From Halocaridina rubra (lineage: Eukaryota; Arthropoda; Malacostraca; Decapoda; Atyidae): a DNA stretch of 64,000 nucleotides. The position numbers were made by a program, and so were the translations under genes. The stretch covers positions 62,001 to 126,000 of the forward strand of contig JAXCGZ010005721.1 in the NCBI GenBank assembly GCA_037179515.1, in the 5' to 3' direction. The notes beneath the pieces were generated by a model. That model saw only the letters and a program-made list of their open reading frames with translations, searched no databases and had not been told where the DNA came from. Of this stretch, positions 55,070 to 64,000 are shown in pieces; within the stretch, counting starts at the first letter, position 1, and every line of letters starts with the position of its first letter.

Positions 55070-58000
55070 TGCTAGTAGGTTGGCCATGGCACCAGCCGCC
55101 CATTGAAAGACTACGACTGAAGGTATTAGGATGCAACTAGGACTGGTCCAGACAGTTCCAGGTTGAATCTTCCTTCAGGACGGTTCTTTCCTCATGCCTA
55201 CATCTACACTGAATATTCTGGCATATTCATTACACATCTCTTGCTATTCCATTACATTTGACAAGTCTCAACATTCTACACATCTGTCTCTTTTACTTTC
55301 CTTTTCCTCACATTTTGTCATTATTTATGGAAGGTTCACAACTAATGGCCCCCAGTACCCGGCATAGTTGGGTGCGAAGAATCTCCGGGGATCGTGTTGA
55401 CTCCACCATTGGCTTGAGGGCAGACACGCCTGGTGGTAGTAATGGTTCTGCTCTTAACCTTGCAACTCCTAATAGATCTGCTTCTTTCACTCTTCACTCT
55501 TCAAACATTCGTGGGCTGAACTCTAATCTTTCGTCTGTGGAACAGCACTTAGGCACTTTCCTCCCTAACCTCCTTCTCCTATCTGAATCCCAGTTGTCTT
55601 TACATGCTTCCACTGACCCTTTCCAAATCTCCCACTATAATCTGTATACTCGTTTTCGTTCCAAAGGTGGGGTCTGTGCTTACTGCAACATTAACACTCC
55701 TACTGTGAGGCTCATGGACCTTGAATCTCCTGACTTTGATGTTCTCTGGCTAAAAGTCTATCTCTCCACTACCACTATCATCCTTTGCTTCAGCTACTGT
55801 TCTCCAAACTCTACCGAGTTTGTGTCTTTCTTTGAGTATCTCTCCTCGTGCCATGAGTCCTTGCTATCTTCTCACCCACATGCCGAAGTTCTCTACATTG
55901 GAGACTTCAATGTACACCACAGTGAGTGGCTTCATTCTTCTCACACTGATGTGGGAGGAAGCGAGGCTCTTGCTTTCTCTATTACGCACGATCTGGAGCA
56001 TATTATCAAACATCCTACTCGTGTTCCTGATCGTCACGAACATGCTGCTAACACTCTTGACCTTTTTTTTACTTCTAATCCTTCAAACTACTCTTATTCC
56101 GTGCTTTCCCCTCTTGGTAAATCTGACCACTTCATGATCTCTCTCTCTTCCATTTTCGCTCCCCCACCACCAATCCCTCCTACCCAACGCCGCCTTTGGC
56201 ACTTCGAGCGAACTCAATATGAAAATTTGCGTAACTTTCTCTTTGACTTTCCATGGGATGACTACTGCTTTCGGTCCCGCAACCCTGATCGGGTAGCTGT
56301 AAAAGTTGCCGAGATTGTGACCGCGGGAATGGAGGCGTACATCCCCTCTTCTACAAAAACTTTCTCTCCCCCTAAACCTTGGTTTGACCGTGCCTGCTCC
56401 ATGGCTATCCAGGCTAGGAATCAGGCTCACCGATCTTACCAAGCCTCTCCTTCTGATTTAACTCGCTCTGCTTTTATTATAGCTAGGAATCGCTGTACAG
56501 CTCAGATTCGAAGGTCTAAGGCTTCCTTTATAAGAGGGAAAGTTGATGACCTTAACTCCTCTCCCACTGACAAATGCTTCTGGTCCTTAGCCAAAAACCT
56601 CTCCAAAAACTTCTGTAACTCAAGCTTTCCCCCTCTCATTCGTTCTGATGGTTCTATAGCTTGCTCTCCCACTGACAAAGCCACTCTCTTTGGCTCTCAT
56701 TTTTCTGCCAACTCTTCTATCGATTCCAGCGCACCTGTTCCTCAGTCTTTTCCCCTCTCTAACCCTATGCCCTCCCTTATCCTTTCTTCACGCAAAGTTC
56801 ATAAGGTTCTTCGCTCACTAAAGACAAACAAGGCATCTGGTCCCGATGGTATCCCTGCAAGGTTCCTTAAGGAGTTTGCAGATGAACTGGCTCCCATGCT
56901 TTGCCGTCTTTTTCGCATCATTTTGTCAACCAGTATCTATCCTTCATCTTGGAAGCATGCTCTAGTTCAACCTGTTCCTAAGAAGGGTGACCGCTCTATT
57001 CCTTCTAACTACCGACCTATTGCTCTAACCTCCTCTACTGCTAAAGTTTTCGAAACTTTGCTCAATGCTCACTTCTTGAAACGCCATGAATCTAACTCAC
57101 TTATCTCCGATCACCAGTACGGCTTCCGCAAGGCAAGATCCACTGGTGATCTCCTGTCCTATCTTACTCATGATTGGTCATCTTCTCTGAGGAACTATGG
57201 GGAATCCTTTGTCGTCGCCCTTGATATCTCTAAGGCTTTTGACAGTCTGGCACAAGGCTCTGTTGGCCAAACTCCCTGCCTATGGCTTTACCCCTTCTTT
57301 CTGTTCTCTGATTTCCAGTTTTCTTACTGACCGTTCTATATCTGTAGTTGTTGATGGCGCGACATCTAGCCCTTTTTCTGTGTCCAGTGGTGTTCCACAG
57401 GGTTCTGTTCTTTCACCTACTCTCTTCCTTCTCTTCATCAATGATCTTCTACAATCCCCATCTTCCTCTCTTCTTCATGCCTTTGCCGATGATTCTACCC
57501 TTCACTTTTCCTCTGCCTTTTCTTCACAACCTTCATCTGTTACTCGTAATCAATCTCGTATCACTCTTTCTTCTACTCTTAACTCCGATTTGCAGAGAGT
57601 ATCTGAATGGGGCACTCAAAATTTAGTTAAATTCAATGCCTCCAAGACACAGTTTCTGGTTATCTCTTTATCTTCTTCTCCTCCTGATAACCCTATTGTC
57701 TCCGAAACTAATGAAATTTACCCTCTTAACTCTATCAATATATTAGGAATCCATATAGCCTCTAACTTGTCTTGGAGGAATCACATAATCCAAACTTCTA
57801 AATCTTCATCCAAAAAATTGGGGGTTTTGTTTCGTTTTCTTTATTACTTTTCCTCATTGCAGTTACTTAAAATTTACAAAGGTCTTATCCGCCCCTGCTT
57901 AGAATACTGCTCACACATCTGGGGTGCTTCTTCCTTTATCTTCTTGATAGGGTTCAATCTAAGGCAGTCAGACTCATTGATGATCCTTCTCTTACTTCTA

Positions 58001-58515
58001 ACCTGGATTCTCTCTCTCTTCGCCGTAAGGTATCTTCCCTTTCGCTTTTCTATCGCTACTACTTCCATCGCTGCTCTGATGAGTTGGCAAGTTGCATCCC
58101 TCCTCCACTGCCGAGGCCGCGTAACACTCGCCAAGAGGCCTCATCTCACAGGTACTGTGTCGAGATTTGTAACTCGCGGATTGGTCGGTGCAGCGACTGC
58201 TTCTTCCCATCTACCTCCAGACTCTGGAACTCTCTTCCTCCTTCTGTCTTTCCTAGTTCTTATAACCTTTCATCCTTCAAAAAGCAGATCTATCGTCATC
58301 TCAGAGCCTAGTCCTCCATATCTCTGGGTCCTCTTTACTTTGACTGTTTTTTCTGTCTGTCGTTTTCCTTTGTGTGACATTACCTCATCTCTGCCTTGCC
58401 CTTAACCTTTTTCTTTTCCTTCGTCTTGGTATTTTCTCGTGCCCGGGCCTTTGTTGATGAGGGCAGTTTCTGCCTGTCCCGGTGTCACACTAAAAAAAAA
58501 AAGAAAAAAAAAAAA
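55070..58515 (+). mobile_element. Jockey-like LINE, nearly complete ORF2, poly(A) tail
   Basis: Inserted in the old RTE copy. It starts near a leader containing GGTTGGCCATGGCACCAGCC (55078), a motif I recognise from other arthropod repeats. ORF2 follows (55258-58311, two frameshifts). The 3' UTR ends in an A-rich tail at 58490-58515. RTE sequence resumes at once afterwards. Confidence 0.85.
55258..58311 (+). pseudogene. Jockey-like LINE ORF2 (endonuclease-RT), two frameshifts
   Basis: The first frame (55258-57330) has the endonuclease: LHSSNIRGLNSNLSSVEQHL, LLLLSESQLS, VLYIGDFNVHHSEWLHSS and GKSDHFMISLSS. A linker with KPWFDRACSMAIQARNQAHR follows, then the RT entry KTNKASGPDGIPARFLKEFA, NYRPIALTSSTAKVFETLLN, DHQYGFRKARSTGDLLSYLT and FVVALDISKAFDS. 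A ~2-base loss near 57245 shifts frame to [35 protein letters not shown] and LLHAFADDSTLHFSS (active site). A second shift near 57945 leads to QSKAVRLIDDPSLTSNLDSL and the C terminus STSRLWNSLPPSVFPSSYNL to TAG 58311. ORF1 was not identified with confidence. Confidence 0.92.
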
Positions 58516-58790
58516 CTTACTTCCAAAACTCATTTTCACCTCTTTCAGCCATGATGCCATTTCCTTCAACTCAACCACACATTTACTGGTAGTTATCTCC
58601 TCACTCATCAATATGGCTACTCGTCTTCCTTGCTCTTTATTTACTCCAGCTACCCTAATTACTACTACCAATATGCACCTCATCTTTCCCTTTCACTTTT
58701 GTTTTGTTGACTGCTAACATATCCATCCTTTTTTTTATGAATATACAAGCGCTCTCCACTCTTTTACTCTCTCTCGTCCCATAACCATGC
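58516..58790 (-). pseudogene. Old RTE LINE copy, endonuclease N-terminal part
   Basis: On the minus strand VIRVAGVNKEQGRRVAILMS, EEITTSKCVVELKEMASWLK lines up with VRVSGVERGRAREGVALLLS, EWMVNKVVEWKEVSSRLMW of RTE unit 3. It is the 5' part of the RTE copy split by the Jockey-like LINE. Confidence 0.75.
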
Positions 58791-59921
58791 AATGTACATT
58801 CAGAGACTAGGGCTCTGGATGGAATTTTTCAGGTAGAATCCTCTTGTATGCCCTGACTCATCGCGAGAGGATAATACAGACTGGGGATTCCCAGTCCCCC
58901 TGCTCTACTCCAATTAGCTGATTTCCATGACACCTATGGGAACATGGAGGTGGTATCATTGTCACCCCACCTCAGAGGAAGAAAGAAGATAATGCAGAGT
59001 GAAGATAAAGAGAGAGTGAATTATGGGAGGCATACGCTGCCAAGTTCCTCAATTGAGTTGAACCCATCCAATTCAAAGACAAAAAGAAGATATTGTAGTG
59101 AAAGAGATAAAGATAGAATGAGCATGGATGCAGAGGCTGCTCAACACTTCACTTGAATACAATCAGCCAACAACACTTAAACTCAAAAACTCCTTTGTAA
59201 TGACAAGTACATTAGGAACACAACTATGAAGCCTTTTTGGAATGTACAGTATATATTCTTAAGAAAATACATATGAAAATTAATAGTGATGGCATCCTTA
59301 ATATATTGAAATTATTTAAGTACAGGTAAAATATAAATTATTAAAGAAATTTTAAGTTTCCAAAATCAATTTTCTATCTTTAAAATGTTGACGATTCATA
59401 AAATCAATAGAGAGATTGAAATACACTTTCTAGAGAGCATGTGAGTGAATGGCTAAGATACTTTCAATACTTGAGTTTAGACAAAGAATACTGAAACTCT
59501 AAAATATTGGTGTAAGTTTTCTGAGAAATAGATTCATACTTATACATTAGAAAAAAGAAAAAAAGAAAAATCTTCACATGAAATTAAGGCAAGCCACAAC
59601 ACTTAAATTATATACTACATCCTTGTTTGTCTAAAGAAAAATAAAAAATTAAGAAGAACAAAGTGCAAAACACACATCCGAGTGTAAGATATGTTAAACA
59701 ATTCATTTCTCAATAAAAAACAAAAAAGATAGCAAAGGTAACTGTTATCTTTATCTTTTATTTTTATTACTTTCACTAAGAAGATAAAAAATTTATGCCT
59801 TTTCTTCATATTACATTAAAGTAAAGAATAGGAAAGTAATATGACACTATTGTGCACTAATGCACCCATCACCAGAAATCCAAAGAAAACAAACATCAGT
59901 CAGCTGAACATCATCTGATAC
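58791..59921. other. TMF1 intron 4, right part
   Basis: The first 170 bases have a GC-richer repeat-like part (TTCAGGTAGAATCCTC); the rest is AT-rich intron. A plus-strand frame at 58944-59156 has no recognised motif. Confidence 0.5.
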
Positions 59922-60074
59922 CTTTATTTGAACAAGTTAAATCATCAAGTAGATCTTGCGGAAACGACGAAGTATCAAGAGCAAGGTTGCCAAGAATAGG
60001 CAAGTTAAAGCTCTCGCCTTCCGATTCGCTGATGCTGGTGAAACTGGTGGTCATTGACGATGGCACGGTCTCTC
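59922..60074 (-). CDS. TMF1: TMF1 exon 4
   Basis: This 153 bp exon has acceptor ACTAAAG and donor AAAG|GTATCA. It encodes ETVPSSMTTSFTSISESEGE followed by SFNLPILGNLALDTSSFPQD and LLDDLTCSNKG. It is an acidic region before the coiled coil. Phase 1 on both sides keeps the frame. Intron 4 downstream is 6.9 kb and carries nested LINEs. Confidence 0.82.
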
Positions 60075-61075
60075 CTTTAGTAAAGCAACATATATAGAGA
60101 AGCTTATTTAAAAACAATGAGATATTTTCCTTAAGAAATAACTGTAAATTATATTTAGGCAAAAGACAAGCAATAACACTAAGATGTCATACTACAGAGG
60201 CTTAAGAAAAGTATGAAATTATAGAACTCTCATCTAAAAACAATGAGTGGAAGAAGTTTAATCATGGTTTCACTTCTTTAGACAATAATATGCAGAGAAA
60301 TATATTTTAAGCATTAAAATATATATTTACAGAAAGAACAAAATTTAGTTTACGCATGAGCTTAAGCACTGAAACTAAGTAATCATGCCACAGAAAATTG
60401 GAAGATGAATCCTGGAAAGGCTAAAGATAACACAGTAGAATGAAAGAAAGACACTCAAATAGAGGTTCAGAACTATAGCCTCCAAGCAGCACCTAGAAGT
60501 CTGCAGGCCCTCATTGGACAGATGGAAGCAGGTAAGTCGAATCTTCCATTTCGCCTTATAAAAATAAAAACAATCAGGCATATCATATCTAATAAATATT
60601 ATACTCAGCATCATTTTATCTGAGACTGGCTTTAATAATAGTTGACATTCATGAATGTAAAGTACAACAATATGCTATAAATCGTCCCAGTCACTCGGAA
60701 AAAGAGGAATGCCCTATCAAGTCATTACGAACATAATACTGATGAATAAACTTGAGATATAATGTAAATACAGGATACATATACTCATAATATACAAAAA
60801 CACCCTACAAAATGGACAAATTGTGTATGTATTCAAAAGAAAAATATTCGAAAAGATAAGTGTTACCAAATCTAAGATATTCTGGTATTTGTGTCTTTTC
60901 AGCATCTTTCTTGAGACTTACATTCTAGGCAGCATTTTAACTGCATTTTAATTGTATTTTACTTTTCAATAAAAAAAAAAAAATTATGAAATTTTTATGA
61001 GATTCTGGTCATACTCTATTCCTCCATGACAGCAATTTACACAACAGATCATCAGATGTTTACTATAACACGTAC
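60075..61075. other. TMF1 intron 3
   Basis: About 1 kb of AT-rich intron; nothing recognisable. Confidence 0.6.
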
Positions 61076-61233
61076 CTTTGTCGGTATTGTTCTTTTTATT
61101 ATTACTAGACGAATCTGATGCAGGCGACTCAGATCTATCGTTGAGTAATGAACGTAACCCTCTCTGAGTAGTGGCCCAGACACGAGATGCAGCAGCGGAT
61201 CCTCTCACAACTGAATTGCCATCTAAGCTAGGG
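61076..61233 (-). CDS. TMF1: TMF1 exon 3
   Basis: Acceptor GTCCTCAG and donor AAAG|GTACGT bound about 158 bp. The product is SPSLDGNSVVRGSAAASRVW, then ATTQRGLRSLLNDRSESPAS and a DSSSNNKKNNTDKG tail. It is predicted disordered and Ser/Asn-rich and continues the SDIEVIS-SPS-DG context typical of TMF1. It ends in phase 1 (G|GA with exon 4). Confidence 0.87.
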
Positions 61234-61599
61234 CTGAGGACAATATAGGTATGATTTACATTGACATTCAATAACACTCAATCAAGACAAATCCTCTTCA
61301 AATACGCTCATTCTATATAATAAAATTCCCTAGAAACTCATCATTAAATTTATTCCTCGTTATGATACCAATGCCGGTTGAAGTTATCAGGAAGACAAAT
61401 GTGGACAGCAGGGAGACTGCAAGGTTAATCAAATCATGCCCATGCTCACCCCTTCATATAGCCATTCTTTGAAAAAAATTAAAATATCCATGAAGGAAGG
61501 CACTCTCAGCCTTTTTTCCCTACCCCATTCACTTGGGTCTTACAACATACAGGACAGTATCCAAGGCGGCATATTTTCTCCCTCCACCACTATGAATAT

Positions 61600-61825
61600 A
61601 TCTTTTAAAGGTTGCCGGTGTTTCAGTTCCGATATCCATCTGAGATGCTCCTCAGAACGTCAGCCGGGGCAAGCCCCCCCCCCCCCCCCCTGTGGTGCCT
61701 ATCCACAGCGGTAACCTTCCCAGTAATCAGCTTAAACTCTCGGTCCTAAGCAGGAACCGATCTGTCGACCTCGCGAATGCGAGGCCAGCGCGTTACCACT
61801 GTATTAGCCAGAAGGCTATTGACAC
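61600..61825 (-). mobile_element. tRNA-derived SINE with poly(G) interruption
   Basis: On the minus strand GGCTAATACAGTGGTAACGC (A-box region) is followed by a stem-like CCTCGCATTCGCGAGG and AGATCGGTTCCTGC (degenerate B box). A body with GGATAGGCACCACA, a 19-base G run (C run at 61674-61692 on plus) and GATATCGGAACTGAAACACC follows. The tRNA-like head plus unrelated body mark a SINE of a different family from that at 50738. It lies in TMF1 intron 2. Confidence 0.6.
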
Positions 61826-62745
61826 CCTACAACAAGAAAGAATACGAAGGTGCAATTCCTACTCTCAAAATACCTTACTAATAATGGCAATATTTATCCT
61901 GACTAGTCTAATTTACTCTGACCTAATCAGAAATAAATATAAATATGCTACAAAATATAAATGAAATGACATCCAGAAGTACCATCACAACTCAGCATTC
62001 AAGTCTTGACTAATTATATTTAACTATAATACTATCAAACAATGACAATATACCAATCGAACTGATAAAAAACTAAGATTTTCAAAGCAAAGAATACAAT
62101 AGTTATGAACAAATCTACATCAAATTAGCAGAAAAAAATTAAGTAATTATAATCAATGAAAAACCAATATTACTTATATGAACACAGGATAATCATTACA
62201 TTCACCAAAGGAATATAATAAAATTGAAGTCTACTGAAGAATCTTGAAACATAAGGTATTTATGAGGAATCTGAAACTAAAAATACTTAAAGAATAGAAG
62301 ATAACCATGATATTCAACAAAGGATTATACCAAAAAACTGCGGGTCATAATACGTATTATTCTAATGAAGTTTAAAGACTGGCTAAAGCAGTAAACAAAT
62401 AATGGAGAGATAATTAGGATGAAATTCATGCTGTCTATCCTCATCTCTGCTAGTAGTTATTCTACAGAGAAAAAATAACTCATGAGGAAAAAACTGCCAT
62501 TCTCCTGATCCAAAAACCTTTTAGTTGCATTCTGAGTCTAAAAAAGCATATGGGGGGAGGGGCAAAGAATTCTTTTTTTCCTATTGACAAGAAAATTAAT
62601 TTAAATTGCTTACTACAGCACAGAGGGTATACAAGAGTGATATTCTTTTTTCCATATCACCACCAGGGATAATTGTTTAATACCACAGTAAATTTTAGCA
62701 CAAGAACACTTCCACCTTAATAAATGTTTACATCTCACAAATTAC
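61826..62745. other. TMF1 intron 2, remaining part
   Basis: AT-rich intron; no gene or repeat recognised. Confidence 0.6.
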
Positions 62746-62844
62746 CTGGATATAACTTCAATATCTGATGATGTCGTCGTTTCGATCTCATCTCCAGAGC
62801 TCTGGCCTGATGTGTGTCCAGAACCCACTTTAAGAGCCTCTGAT
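62746..62844 (-). CDS. TMF1: TMF1 exon 2
   Basis: This 99 bp exon lies between acceptor TTGCAG and donor TCCAG|GTAATT. It encodes SEALKVGSGHTSGQSSG followed by DEIETTTSSDIEVIS. The DEIET-TSSDIEVI motif is a TMF1 signature upstream of the coiled coil and anchors the identification of the N-terminal exons. The phase (AG-A in, AG-C out) matches both neighbours. Confidence 0.9.
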
Positions 62845-63411
62845 CTGCAATGAAGTAACAGTCAAAGCTAAATATATTTCATGTACAATATATCTGCTTC
62901 AAATTTAGTTATCCTAAAATTTCAGTCATCAAGTACCTAGTAAATATGCTTCTGCAACTACTTTCCCATCCATAACAATTCCAGGAATGAGCATGCAAAA
63001 TGGAATTCATTCTCATATACAGATAAAAGATATATTCACATAATTATGTAGTTATATCAAAATAAAAAACTGAAACATTAGAATACTGTAATAAGTAAAA
63101 TACAGAAAAAGTAACTAGTGTATATATTTAATTTTGAGCATTATTCTTTTTCTTACGAAAAAATAGCTGAAGGCAAAGATGAAGATACCTATGCTATGAT
63201 GAAGCCCTGATATGGTAATCCTTCTATTTTCAGCTTTAATACTCACGTATTTGCAATATTTATTTCTTGTCAAGAAATAAATGTTGGAGGGAGAGAGGAT
63301 GTGCATGGAATGATAAAACACTGCGTTTCCTTTTTTCGGTTAGGGTCATGCTAGTTCCAATGTGATATTACGTCCTAATGGAAAACAATGAGTAGTAAGT
63401 ATATTACGTAC
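62845..63411. other. TMF1 intron 1 (of those visible)
   Basis: 567 bp of AT-rich intron; nothing recognisable. Confidence 0.6.
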
Positions 63412-63582
63412 CTCTCTGATGACGAAGGTGAATGCTCTCTTTCTGGAGGTGATGAATTAGTCATCACTGCTTCTTCATCACCAATAGCTTCCTCTAAGAG
63501 GCAACGTACAACAGACCCTCCTGATAAGATCATGGGATTCTCCTCTGACTCCTGGTTATTCAACATTTGAGATTTACACAAT
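63412..63582 (-). CDS. TMF1: TMF1 exon 1 of those visible
   Basis: The acceptor TTTTCAG and donor GAG-AG|GTACGT bound a 171 bp exon. It encodes a Ser/Glu-rich stretch with MLNNQESEENPMILSGG, VVRCLLEEAIGDEEAV and SSPPEREHSPSSSER. It enters with one base of a split codon and leaves after AG, which joins the A of the next exon to make Arg. This is the low-complexity N-terminal part of TMF1, which is poorly conserved between species; assignment rests on correct phase with the next, recognisable exon. Confidence 0.8.
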
Positions 63583-64000
63583 CTGAAAAGGTGATTATAT
63601 ATAATCTTCTCATAATGCACATAAAGGTAAAGCAAATGAGCATAAGAACAGTGCACTTAAATTGAGTGATATTAATAAGATAAATATATAATAATCATAT
63701 TTTGATAATAAATTTGAAAGAGATACAGTTATTGACATATGTTTTTATAGATAAAACATGTAAATAACTACTGTACTATGAATGAAAAAGGACAAATTAC
63801 TATGGTTGACTTAATTAAAATTACAGACACTCCCCTATTATGAATGAGTAGATTTTAGAAGTCCGTTCGTAAGGAGAATCGTTCATAAATTGTGTTTAGG
63901 TACAATAAAAGTTCTGTATAGTACATACACATGCAGTATTGTACAGTACTTAGGCTAATACATTTAATTACTACATAAAACAAAGTGTACAGCATTAATA
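63583..64000. other. TMF1 intron upstream of the first visible exon
   Basis: AT-rich sequence. CCGTTCGTAAGGAGAATCG near 63860 has the flavour of a DNA-transposon end but no pair was found. The remaining 5' TMF1 exons and promoter lie beyond the window. Confidence 0.5.

Noticed and set aside
54111..55106. 331-codon plus-strand open frame rich in Ser, His, Phe
   Set aside because: It is the antisense of a decayed purine-rich RTE endonuclease region; composition bias keeps it open and no motif is present.

Overview
This is a eukaryotic (animal) window. It holds one cellular gene, read from the minus strand: an orthologue of TMF1 (TATA element modulatory factor / ARA160, a Golgi coiled-coil golgin). 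Fourteen coding exons can be placed with consistent GT-AG splice sites and unbroken reading phase, from 63582 down to the stop codon at 5826. They give about 870 residues. The 5' exons lie beyond the right edge. The coding load is small (about 2.6 kb in 57.8 kb); the rest is intron, and the introns are packed with transposable elements and very long (TA)n, (ACAT)n, (CT)n and (ATT)n microsatellites. The TMF1 protein, GT-AG introns, element mix (RTE, CR1/Jockey-like LINEs, Tigger/pogo, piggyBac, LTR elements, tRNA-derived SINEs) and extreme microsatellite density suggest an arthropod, most likely a decapod crustacean. That assignment is inference, not proof.

Layout from left to right. 0-5.8 kb lies downstream of TMF1: an LTR-like segment, a Tigger-type element carrying ten copies of a ~160 bp satellite between two (TA)n arrays, then a decayed RTE LINE interrupted by a second DNA element with TA target duplications. 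5.8-6.1 kb is the terminal TMF1 exon. 7-10.9 kb is a decayed minus-strand LINE and 11.1-12.9 kb a decayed plus-strand LINE. 13.5-15.7 kb holds TMF1 exons 13, 12 and 11. 16.8-23.7 kb is a cluster of two Tigger elements (one with a transposase broken only by three nonsense codons), (TA)n/(TACA)n and a CR1-like LINE with an open reverse transcriptase. 24.3-27.5 kb holds exons 10 to 7. 27.6-28.4 kb is a short Tigger MITE inside (TA)n.

Intron 6 (27461-52551, 25 kb) is a nested structure. A single CR1-like LINE copy (30737-52460) was split by two LTR elements in opposite orientation. The first (31301-45866, perfect 5 bp target duplication) contains a tandem array of RTE units with a 2,012-2,016 bp period and a Tigger element that itself carries a ~310 bp-arm palindrome. 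The second (45964-52095) contains a piggyBac element at an exact TTAA site and a tRNA-derived SINE whose empty site is visible in the first LTR element. 52.5-53.0 kb holds exons 6 and 5. Intron 4 has an old RTE copy split by a nearly complete Jockey-like LINE (to 58515). Exons 4 to 1 lie at 59.9-63.6 kb.

The window shows no operon-like or defence-like system. Its interest is in transposon/microsatellite interplay and in amplification of defective elements inside a conserved gene. Exon boundaries come from reading splice signals and should be good to about 1-2 bases; element boundaries without target duplications are approximate.
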